A program made the position numbers and the translations under genes. Shown here piece by piece: positions 1-4,867 of a stretch of DNA of 8,602 nucleotides. The DNA comes from Pseudomonadota bacterium (lineage in GTDB: Bacteria; Pseudomonadota; Alphaproteobacteria; Caulobacterales; Caulobacteraceae): contig JAEZCL010000105.1 of assembly GCA_023433585.1 (NCBI GenBank), forward strand, positions 1 through 8,602, written 5' to 3'. How positions within the stretch are numbered: the stretch's first letter is position 1; the number at the start of each line of letters is the position of its first letter. Below the pieces are notes generated by a model. The model searched no databases. It had not been told where the DNA came from and saw nothing but the letters and a program-made list of their open reading frames with translations.

Positions 1-216
1 GCCGATGGCGGCGCCGGCCAGGCCGCCCGCCACCTGGCGGTTGCGGCGGTCACGGACGCACTGGTCGTAATAGGGCTGGCTGTTCTCGTATCCGTTGGCG
101 TAGCCGTAGCCGTGCTGGGTCTGATAGCCATAGCTCTGGGCCGAGGCGGGCAGGGCGATCGCGGCGGCCGCGACGGCGGCCAGGGCGACGGCGGAATTCT
201 TGAAGAAGGCGTTCAT
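1..216 (-). CDS. Exported glycine-zipper protein, 5' part only
   Basis: The gene reads leftward from ATG at 216 and runs off the window after 72 codons. The N-terminus has a basic start (MNAFFKN), an alanine-rich hydrophobic core and an ASA-Q cleavage site near residues 25-27, so it is a Sec signal peptide. The mature start is rich in Tyr, Gly and Gln, followed by one Cys near residue 52, then the basic stretch RDRRNRQ and VAGGLAGAAIG. That last stretch is the opening of a glycine-zipper two-helix domain as in the Rickettsia 17-kDa surface antigen family. Such proteins sit in the outer membrane or periplasm; their biochemical role is generally unknown. The Cys is not at the signal-peptide cleavage site, so this is not a lipoprotein by that criterion. 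A GGAG lies upstream of the start, and paired GTTCA-type repeats lie about 70 bp upstream. Signal peptide and zipper onset are seen; the family beyond residue 72 is inferred. Confidence 0.8.
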   Translation of the reverse strand, partial: MNAFFKNSAVALAAVAAAAIALPASAQSYGYQTQHGYGYANGYENSQPYYDQCVRDRRNRQVAGGLAGAAIG

Positions 217-241
217 CGTTCAGCTCCACTCCCAGGTCACA

Positions 242-260
242 GCGCTGAACCGATCAGCGC
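242..260. promoter_or_regulatory. Perfect 7-bp inverted repeat in the divergent leader
   Basis: GCGCTGA and TCAGCGC flank a 5-base spacer. It lies 26 bp in front of the start of the leftward exported-protein gene, so it would be in that gene's 5' untranslated region or promoter. It could be an operator or an mRNA hairpin. There is no T run, so it is not a terminator. One arm overlaps a TGAAC sequence at 246-250. Confidence 0.3.
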
Positions 261-283
261 CCCCTTGTCGATGACCGGTATGG

Positions 284-331
284 CTGAACGAACCTGAACG
301 GGTTTTGAGCGGGCCGTTCATCTTCGTTCAT
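284..331. promoter_or_regulatory. Two divergent pairs of GTTCA-type direct repeats
   Basis: On the minus strand GTTCAG occurs twice with a 10-bp period (299-294 and 289-284), facing the leftward exported-protein gene. On the plus strand GTTCAT occurs twice with a 10-bp period (316-321 and 326-331), facing the methyltransferase gene. Direct hexamer repeats with 10-11 bp period are how OmpR/PhoB/PhoP-family regulators bind as head-to-tail dimers. The same hexamers recur around 4338-4476 next to an OmpR-family regulator. The repeats are seen; that they are a binding site is inferred. The N4 spacing here differs from N5 in the second cluster. Confidence 0.5.
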
Positions 332-367
332 GTTTCGCGCGGGCGCGGGGATGGGTAGAAGCCGTTG

Positions 368-1609
368 ATGACCCAGCTTCTGACCATCGCCCGCGTGGGC
401 CACCAGGGCGACGGGATCGCCGAGACCCCCGGCGGCCCGGTGTTCGTCCCCGGCGCCCTGCCCGGTGAAACGGTGCGCGCGGCGGTGAAGGACGGGCGGG
501 CCGAGGACGTCGAGATCGTCGAGGCCAGCGCGGACCGGATCCCGATCCAGTCGCAAGCCTATGCCGAGGCCGGGGTGGCGCCTTTGCAGCACTGGGCGGC
601 GGCGCCCTATCTGGCGTGGAAGCGCGAGCTGGTGATCCAGGCCCTGGCGCGCGAGGGGGTCGAGACGGAGGTGGAGGCGGCGGTCGCCACCCCGCCGGGC
701 GTGCGGCGGCGCATCACCTTGCATGCGCGCACGGGGCCGGGCGGGGTGATCCTGGGCTTCAAGGCTCGGCGGTCGTGGCGGGTGGTCCCGCTGGAGCATT
801 GCCCGCTGTCGGACCCGCGCATCAACGCCGCCCTGCCGCGACTGAAGACGGTGGCCGCGCCGTTCCTGAAACATCCGAAGTCGGCGCCCAGCCTGCATGT
901 GACGGTGACCGACACCGGCCTGGACGTCGATGTGACGGGGGTGGAGCGGCGCTCGGGCGGGCGTTCGGCGGACCTGATCCAGGCGGGGATCGAGGCGGCG
1001 GCCGGGGCGGGGCTGGCGCGGCTCAGCCTGGACGGGGAGGTGCTGGTGATGACGCGGCAGCCGGTGGTGCGCTTCGGCCCGGCGGCGGTTCCGCTGCCGC
1101 CCGCCTCGTTCCTGCAGGCCTCGCCCGTCGCCGAGGCGGCGATGGTGGAGCGGGCCGTGGCGGCGGTGCGCGGCGCGAAGCGGATCGCGGACCTGTTCTG
1201 CGGCGCCGGGACGTTCAGCTTTCCGCTGGCCGAGGTCGCGCCGGTGCTGGCGGCGGATTCCTCGGCGGCGGCGATCGCGGCGCTGAAGGCGGGGGTGTCG
1301 ACGGCCCGAGGCCTGAAGGGGATCGAGGCCCAGGCGCGGGACCTGTTCCGGCGGCCCCTGTCTCCGCACGACCTGAAGGGGGTCGACGCCGTGGTGATCG
1401 ACCCGCCGCGCGCCGGCGCCCTGGAGCAGACCGGCCAGATCGCGGACACGAAGGCGGCGGTGGTCGTGGGCGTGTCGTGCAACCCGGCGACCTTCGCGCG
1501 GGATGCGCGGGTGCTGATCGACGGCGGCTTCCGGCTGGAGCGGGTCACGCCGGTGGACCAGTTCCTGTGGTCCACGCACGTGGAGCTGGTGGGGGTCTTC
1601 CGGCGGTAG
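368..1609 (+). CDS. TrmA/RlmD-family class I SAM-dependent RNA uracil-C5 methyltransferase
   Basis: 413 residues, predicted to transfer methyl from SAM to C5 of a uridine in rRNA or tRNA. Residues 1-50 look like a TRAM RNA-binding domain. The Rossmann SAM motif is ADLFCGAGTF (274-283), followed by DPPRAG (345-350). The nucleophile is Cys371 in SCNPATFARD, and the C-terminal HVE (404-406) carries the likely general base. Where RlmD-type enzymes have the C-x5-CGGC cluster ahead of LQHW, this protein reads AGVAPLQHW (68-76). Three of the four [4Fe-4S] cysteines are therefore absent and only Cys145 in the HCPLSDPRI segment remains. The catalytic motifs are intact, so it should still be active but without the cluster. 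ATG 368 is preferred; a TTG at 365 is directly before it. The ribosome site is weak. Substrate (23S U1939, U747, tRNA U54 or other) cannot be read from the sequence. Confidence 0.9.
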   Translation: MTQLLTIARVGHQGDGIAETPGGPVFVPGALPGETVRAAVKDGRAEDVEIVEASADRIPIQSQAYAEAGVAPLQHWAAAPYLAWKRELVIQALAREGVETEVEAAVATPPGVRRRITLHARTGPGGVILGFKARRSWRVVPLEHCPLSDPRINAALPRLKTVAAPFLKHPKSAPSLHVTVTDTGLDVDVTGVERRSGGRSADLIQAGIEAAAGAGLARLSLDGEVLVMTRQPVVRFGPAAVPLPPASFLQASPVAEAAMVERAVAAVRGAKRIADLFCGAGTFSFPLAEVAPVLAADSSAAAIAALKAGVSTARGLKGIEAQARDLFRRPLSPHDLKGVDAVVIDPPRAGALEQTGQIADTKAAVVVGVSCNPATFARDARVLIDGGFRLERVTPVDQFLWSTHVELVGVFRR

Positions 1610-1670
1610 GCGAGCACTTGGACTCCCAAAGTGGCTTGCCCCCCGGCGCCGCTTGTCCCATTTGGCGGGC

Positions 1671-2006
1671 ATGACGATTCCGCTCAATCCCTGGGTCTCG
1701 CTGGTCATCGCCGGATTGCTGGAGGTGGCCTGGGCGTCCGGGTTCAAATTCGTGGGCTTGCAACGGCCTGTGACGTCCCTGTTTGTGGCCGTGCTGATGA
1801 TCGCCAGCTTCTGGTTCCTGTGGCTGGCGACGCAGAAGCTGCCTATCGGAACCGCCTATGCGGTGTGGACCGGCATCGGGGCGGTGGGGGCGGCGGGCGT
1901 CGGGATGCTGATCTACGGCGAGCCGGCCACGACGCTGAGGATCCTGTGCATCCTGCTGATCGTCAGCGGAATCGTGGGGTTGAAGCTGTTGGCCGGGGCG
2001 CACTGA
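1671..2006 (+). CDS. sugE: SugE/Gdx-type small multidrug resistance (SMR) exporter
   Basis: 111 residues with four hydrophobic helices (about 8-27, 34-53, 58-82 and 86-107), the usual SMR size; these proteins work as antiparallel dimers in the inner membrane. Helix 1 has the essential Glu18 in LLEVAWASGFK, and helix 3 has GTAYAVWTGIGAVGA (60-74). Both match the SugE/Gdx subgroup, whose characterised members export guanidinium and some quaternary ammonium compounds in exchange for protons. ATG 1671 is chosen because it gives the family's normal N-terminus; an in-frame TTG at 1653 would add six residues. No good Shine-Dalgarno precedes either. It follows the methyltransferase by 61 bp on the same strand. 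I see no guanidine riboswitch in that gap. The subgroup is well supported; the true substrate in this organism is inferred. Confidence 0.93.
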   Translation: MTIPLNPWVSLVIAGLLEVAWASGFKFVGLQRPVTSLFVAVLMIASFWFLWLATQKLPIGTAYAVWTGIGAVGAAGVGMLIYGEPATTLRILCILLIVSGIVGLKLLAGAH

Positions 2007-2062
2007 TGGCGGGCGCTCAAGTTTTTCACCCGTTTGTCCCGGCGGTGGGTCATCGGAACACT

Positions 2063-2233
2063 CCCTCTCCCGATGGGAGAGGGCTGCGCGCACGGATGCG
2101 CGAGCATCCGTCCTTCGCGCGCAGGGTGAGGGTTCGGTGGTTCCTTGCTGGATCACCCGACCCTCATCCCCCGCGCAAGGACCTCCGCTGCGCTCCGGTG
2201 CGCGGGTTCCCCCTTCTCCCATTGGGAGAAGGG
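2063..2233. repeat. Composite inverted REP-like element (REPIN/MITE-like)
   Basis: Two related units of about 75 bp lie head to head. The left unit opens with a perfect 9-bp hairpin (2063-2071 with 2075-2083). It continues with a second hairpin whose arms pair 2084-2091 with 2117-2124 and 2092-2098 with 2105-2111, and ends in GGTGAGGGTTCG. The right unit is its diverged reverse complement, from ACCCTCATCC near 2159-2168 to a perfect 10-bp hairpin at 2211-2220 with 2224-2233. The whole can fold into one long imperfect stem-loop. It fills most of the gap between sugE and thiD. There is no ORF or T tract, so I call it a non-autonomous repeat rather than a terminator, though folded RNA could attenuate read-through. 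Confidence 0.7.
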
Positions 2234-2256
2234 CGCGGACATGAGGAGCCGCGGCA

Positions 2257-3105
2257 ATGACTGACGCCAAACGCGCTCAAGCAGCGAGCGTCCGCGACGC
2301 GAGCGGTAGCGCCCAAAAGATGGGCCGCGTGCTCATCATCGCGGGATCCGACTCCGGCGGTGGCGCGGGAATCCAGGCCGACATCAAGGCGGTGACGATG
2401 CTGGGCGGCTTTGCGGCCACGGCGATCACGGCCCTGACGGTTCAGAACACCCTGGGGGTGCATGGGGTGCATCCGGTTCCACTGGAGGTGATCGCGGCCC
2501 AGGCGGACGCGGTGCTGGCCGACATCGGGACCGACGCGGTCAAGACCGGGATGCTGGGGTCGGCCGAGGTGGTGCGCTGTGTGGCGGACATCCTGGACCG
2601 GGCCGGGGCGCCGGCGGTGGTGGACCCGGTGATGATCGCCAAGGGCGGCTCGCCCCTGCTGGCCGAGGACGCCGTGACGGCGGTGCGCGAACTGATGGTT
2701 CCGCGCGCGGCGCTGCTGACGCCCAACGCGCCGGAAGCCGAGGCGCTGACCGGCGTCGAGGTCGCCGACCTGGACGGACAGCGGCGGTCGGGCGAGGCGC
2801 TGCTGGCGCTGGGCGCCGGGGCGGTGCTGATGAAGGGCGGCCATGTGCCGGGCGAGACGGTGATCGACGTGCTGATGACGCCGGGCGGCGAGACCTTGCT
2901 GGAGGGGGCGCGCATCGAGACGCGGCACACCCACGGCACCGGCTGCACCCTGGCCAGCGCCTGCGCGGCGGGGATCGCCAGGGGATTGCCGCTGGAGCAG
3001 GCGGTGGCGGAAGGCTGGGCCTATGTGGCCGAGGCGATCCGGCGGGCGCCGGGGCTGGGCGGCGGGCACGGGCCGCTGGATCATGGCTGGCCGGTGCGCC
3101 GGTGA
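2257..3105 (+). CDS. thiD: Hydroxymethylpyrimidine/phosphomethylpyrimidine kinase ThiD
   Basis: Cytosolic ribokinase-fold enzyme that phosphorylates HMP and HMP-phosphate to HMP-pyrophosphate for thiamine synthesis and salvage. Counting from ATG 2257 (282 residues), the ThiD signatures are in order: AGSDSGGGAGIQAD (29-42), KTGML (96-100), VVDPVM (121-126), LTPNAPEAE (154-162), KGGH (193-196), and the anion-hole/catalytic HGTGCTLASA (227-236). GGGHGPLDH (268-276) is near the end. The start is uncertain. ATG 2257 has a good GAGGAG eight bases upstream, but residues 1-21 are a low-complexity stretch over a palindromic DNA element. ATG 2320 (residue 22) gives the family's normal N-terminus yet has no clear ribosome site. 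I see no TPP-riboswitch sequence upstream. The stop overlaps the next gene by 4 bp, so the two are probably co-translated. Confidence 0.95.
   Translation: MTDAKRAQAASVRDASGSAQKMGRVLIIAGSDSGGGAGIQADIKAVTMLGGFAATAITALTVQNTLGVHGVHPVPLEVIAAQADAVLADIGTDAVKTGMLGSAEVVRCVADILDRAGAPAVVDPVMIAKGGSPLLAEDAVTAVRELMVPRAALLTPNAPEAEALTGVEVADLDGQRRSGEALLALGAGAVLMKGGHVPGETVIDVLMTPGGETLLEGARIETRHTHGTGCTLASACAAGIARGLPLEQAVAEGWAYVAEAIRRAPGLGGGHGPLDHGWPVRR
2273..2312. repeat. Imperfect palindrome inside the thiD N-terminal extension
   Basis: Outer arms GCGCT/AGCGC (2273-2277, 2308-2312) and inner arms GCGTC/GACGC (2288-2292, 2296-2300, three-base loop CGC) make an imperfect palindrome. It lies between the two possible thiD starts. 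It may be a small repeat adjoining the larger element ending at 2233. Confidence 0.35.
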
Positions 3106-3674
3106 GCGAGCTGGAAGCGCGATTGAAGGCGATCGTGCGGGCCGATCCGGGCCTGATGCGGGTGCTGGAGACCGTGCGGGGGCTGGGGCTGAACGACTGG
3201 CGGATTTTCTCGGGCGCGGTTTACCAGAGCGTCTGGAACGCGGTGACGGGGCGTCCGGCGGGATATGGGATCAAGGACTACGACCTGGGCTATTTCGATC
3301 CGGATGTGTCCTGGGACGCCGAGGACGCGATGATCCGGCGCGTGGCCGAGGCGTTCGAGCCGCCGCTGAGGGACATGGTGGAGGTGCGGAACCAGGCGCG
3401 GGTGCATCTGTGGTTCGAGGGCAAGTTCGGGGAGCCCTATGAGGCGCTGACCGGGACGGATCAGGCGCTGGCCCGGTTCGTGGCGCCCGCGTTCGCGGCG
3501 GGGGTGCGGCTGGAGCCGGACGGAGAGATCAGCGTGGCGGCGCCGTTCGGGCTGGAGGATGTGTTCGGGATGGTGCTGAGGCCCAATCCGGATCGGCCCC
3601 TGGCCAAAGGGTGGGACTGGGCCGTGGAGAACGCGCGGGCCAGGTGGCCTGAGATCACGATCGTGGAGTCCTAG
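3102..3674 (+). CDS. Nucleotidyltransferase-like protein (NTP_transf_6/DUF925 type)
   Basis: 190 residues, starting with GTG inside the thiD stop (GTGA, 4-bp overlap). The central segment NDWRIFSGAVYQSVWNAVTG (31-50) followed by GYGIKDYDLGYFD (54-66) matches the family annotated as nucleotidyltransferase-like (Pfam NTP_transf_6, COG3575). The acidic pair in KDYD is the likely metal site. VRNQARVHLWFEGKFG (95-110) is the second conserved block. The family has a polymerase-beta-like fold but no well-established substrate that I know of. The protein is presumably cytosolic, with no signal peptide or membrane segment. The overlap with thiD suggests translational coupling; whether the function concerns thiamine is not shown. 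The family call is confident, the activity is not. Confidence 0.88.
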   Translation: MSELEARLKAIVRADPGLMRVLETVRGLGLNDWRIFSGAVYQSVWNAVTGRPAGYGIKDYDLGYFDPDVSWDAEDAMIRRVAEAFEPPLRDMVEVRNQARVHLWFEGKFGEPYEALTGTDQALARFVAPAFAAGVRLEPDGEISVAAPFGLEDVFGMVLRPNPDRPLAKGWDWAVENARARWPEITIVES

Positions 3675-3685
3675 GCAGAGGACTC
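3666..3685 (+). terminator. Hairpin across the stop codon of the nucleotidyltransferase gene
   Basis: GAGTCCT (3666-3672) pairs perfectly with AGGACTC (3679-3685) around a six-base loop, and the TAG stop begins in the left arm. No T run follows, so intrinsic termination would be weak. It may instead protect the 3' end or be chance. Confidence 0.3.
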
Positions 3686-3698
3686 AGGTTCCCACATC

Positions 3699-3802
3699 CG
3701 TCATTCCCGGGCTTGTCCCGGGAATCCATAGTCACGGAGCGTTTCGGGCTCGCATTGCCCTGACCGAGTGTATGGATCGCCGGGACAGGCCCGGCGATGA
3801 CG
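3699..3802. repeat. Composite palindromic intergenic repeat, alphaproteobacterial type
   Basis: Two 32-bp ends (3699-3730 and 3771-3802) are inverted copies matching at 27 of 32 positions, separated by 40 bp. Each end is itself a perfect hairpin with 9-bp arms and a 5-base loop: ATTCCCGGG/CCCGGGAAT on the left and ATCGCCGGG/CCCGGCGAT on the right. Four of the five differences between the ends fall in the arms as compensating pairs. The CGTCATTCCCGGGCTTGTCC type of sequence is familiar from many Alphaproteobacteria as a dispersed intergenic repeat. There is no coding capacity. It separates the thiD pair from the leftward gene at 3895-4263. Confidence 0.8.
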
Positions 3803-3831
3803 AAGAAATATGGGTTCGCTGCCTGGAAACG

Positions 3832-3864
3832 AAAAACGGCGCGGCCCCTTTCGGAACCGCGCCG
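3832..3864 (-). terminator. Rho-independent terminator of the 3895-4263 gene
   Basis: Read on the minus strand, CGGCGCGG (3864-3857) pairs with CCGCGCCG (3844-3837) around a 12-base loop and is followed at once by TTTTT (3836-3832) and then CGTTT. The hairpin starts 31 bases after the stop of the leftward gene. On the plus strand there is no T run, so it works in one direction. Confidence 0.85.
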
Positions 3865-3894
3865 CGGGACGCCCCGGGGAGAGAGACTGGACGA

Positions 3895-4263
3895 TCAGCG
3901 ACGGTAGCGGGCGCGCTGGACGTAGCGGTCGATGGCCTGGTCCAGGCGCTGGTAGCGGCGCTCAAGGTCATGACGCTGGTTGACGCTGATGCGCGGGCCA
4001 TAGCGGCGCTCGAGCTGCACCAGGTTGGCGATGTCGCGGCGGAACTCGCGGGCCTTGCCGGTGCTCATGACGCGGGCGCGGTGGGCGAACTCCACGTTGC
4101 GGTCCAGGTGCTGGACCCGTGCGGCCATGGAGGGACCGCCCCAGTGATTCTGGCCGTAGCCGGGACGGCTGTGGCCGGGACCGCCGTAATGCTGGGCGGC
4201 GGCCGGAACCGCGACGGACACCGCCGCGACGGCCATGACGGGGATCAGGAACTTCTTCATCAT
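3895..4263 (-). CDS. Small exported helical protein, function unknown
   Basis: 122 residues from ATG 4263 (or 121 from the adjacent ATG 4260). GAGG lies six bases before 4263; the longer reading frame back to 4299 has no support. Residues 1-24 are a Sec signal peptide (MMKKFLIP, Ala/Val core, cleavage after AAA before QHYGG). The mature protein begins with a flexible Gly/His/Pro/Tyr segment (about 25-46). The rest is strongly helical and basic, with repeated pairs such as LERRYG (84-89) and LERRYQRLDQ (100-109), likely a periplasmic helical hairpin or coiled coil. It has no Cys and I do not recognise the family. It is transcribed away from the PepSY/two-component operon across a shared region with PhoP-box-like repeats, and ends at a clear terminator, so it is a single-gene unit. 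A link to the same stimulus is inferred. Confidence 0.85.
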   Translation of the reverse strand: MMKKFLIPVMAVAAVSVAVPAAAQHYGGPGHSRPGYGQNHWGGPSMAARVQHLDRNVEFAHRARVMSTGKAREFRRDIANLVQLERRYGPRISVNQRHDLERRYQRLDQAIDRYVQRARYRR

Positions 4264-4337
4264 GGTTTTCCTCGTTCGGTTTCTGCCGGGCCCGACCATC
4301 GGGGCGTCGACGATGGCCTGATGAAAGCATCTCCTGG

Positions 4338-4397
4338 CTGAGCCTGACCTGAACGGTTCGCTTCAGGGGAGGTTCATCTTCCTGAACGGGGCTTCAG
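4338..4397. promoter_or_regulatory. Cluster of PhoP-box-like GTTCA repeats, both orientations
   Basis: On the minus strand GTTCAG (4354-4349) and GCTCAG (4343-4338) repeat with an 11-bp period, pointing at the leftward exported-protein gene 75 bp away. On the plus strand CTTCAG (4361-4366) and GTTCAT (4372-4377) repeat with an 11-bp period. A further minus-strand GTTCAG (4387-4382) and plus-strand CTTCAG (4392-4397) follow. The arrangement also reads as inverted CTGAA...TTCAG repeats with 8 and 6 bp spacers. Known enterobacterial PhoP boxes are GTTTA-type hexamers with an 11-bp period; a shifted half-site in this lineage is inferred. Confidence 0.55.
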
Positions 4398-4459
4398 GGC
4401 CTATGCTGCGGGATCGGCGGGCGCGCGGCGTGGATCATGAACCGGCATTCGGCCCGACC

Positions 4460-4492
4460 ATTCAGACGCCGTTCAGGACAGCGAGCATAAAT
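4460..4492 (+). promoter_or_regulatory. Candidate promoter of the PepSY/two-component operon
   Basis: ATTCAG (4460-4465) and GTTCAG (4471-4476) form a direct repeat with an 11-bp period. Nine bases further is CATAAA (4486-4491), the only AT-rich -10-like hexamer near the gene. There is no good -35, as expected where an OmpR-family activator replaces it. Transcription would begin at or a few bases before ATG 4501, which would explain the absence of a ribosome site. This suggests positive autoregulation by the operon's own regulator, inferred from position only. Confidence 0.5.
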
Positions 4493-4500
4493 CCCATCCC

Positions 4501-4866
4501 ATGAACCGCATCCGCACCCTTTTTCTGGCCGCCCTGATCGCCGCCGCCCCCATGGCGGACGCGGCGGCCCAGGATATTAGCCCGCGGTCCGGTTCGATGG
4601 ACAGTTATCTGCGCGATCTGCGCGAGGACCGGGCGCGCCAGGACTCGCAGCACCGGGCGCGCCAGGAATCGCAACAGGGCCGCCGCCTGAGCGCCAGCGA
4701 GGTGGCCCGGATCGTCTCGCGCGGCCGTGAAGGGCGGATGGTCGGCATCAGCGAACGCAACATGGGCGGAAACCCCGGCTACGTGGTGCGCTGGGAATAT
4801 CCGGGCGGACGGGTGTCGGACATCATGGTGGACGCGCGCACCGGCTCGATCATGGGAGAACGCTGA
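4501..4866 (+). CDS. Periplasmic PepSY-domain protein, FeuN-like modulator candidate
   Basis: 121 residues. Residues 1-24 are a Sec signal peptide (MNRIR, hydrophobic core, cleavage near AAAQ-D). A charged linker (about 33-62) contains an 8-residue tandem repeat, RARQDSQH/RARQESQQ (44-59). A single PepSY domain follows (about 62-121): LSASEVARIV, then GYVVRWEYPGGRVSDIMVDA and TGSIMG, the usual strand-strand-turn ending. It is the first gene of a tight operon; the response regulator starts one base after its stop. In rhizobia the small periplasmic protein FeuN lies beside FeuP/FeuQ and restrains that system, so a similar job is likely here; this is inference from position and domain. No Shine-Dalgarno precedes ATG 4501, so translation is probably from a leaderless or nearly leaderless mRNA. 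Confidence 0.88.
   Translation: MNRIRTLFLAALIAAAPMADAAAQDISPRSGSMDSYLRDLREDRARQDSQHRARQESQQGRRLSASEVARIVSRGREGRMVGISERNMGGNPGYVVRWEYPGGRVSDIMVDARTGSIMGER
4630..4677 (+). repeat. 24-bp in-frame tandem duplication in the PepSY gene
   Basis: 4630-4653 and 4654-4677 match at 21 of 24 bases and encode RARQDSQH and RARQESQQ. The unit is a multiple of three, so the linker between signal peptide and PepSY domain is lengthened without a frameshift. Confidence 0.8.
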
Positions 4867-4867
4867 G

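Noticed and set aside
211..223. GTTCAT and GTTCAG at the start codon of the leftward gene as another operator
   Set aside because: Period is only 7 bp and the first hexamer contains the start codon, so chance is likelier.
1610..1670. Guanidine riboswitch (ykkC/mini-ykkC type) ahead of sugE
   Set aside because: Only 61 bp, and no pair of hairpins with ACGR loops; one bulged hairpin around CACTTGG/CCAAAGTG is too weak to call.
254..1747. Very long minus-strand open frames opposite the methyltransferase (up to 497 codons)
   Set aside because: Their translations are Arg/Pro/His-rich with no domain, as expected antisense to high-GC3 genes; the plus-strand frame has all catalytic motifs.
2063..2233. 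CRISPR-like or tandem repeat array
   Set aside because: The repeats are inverted pairs, not regularly spaced direct repeats with unique spacers.
2007..2256. TPP riboswitch upstream of thiD
   Set aside because: No CUGAGA or other conserved THI-box sequence; the region is explained by the composite repeat.
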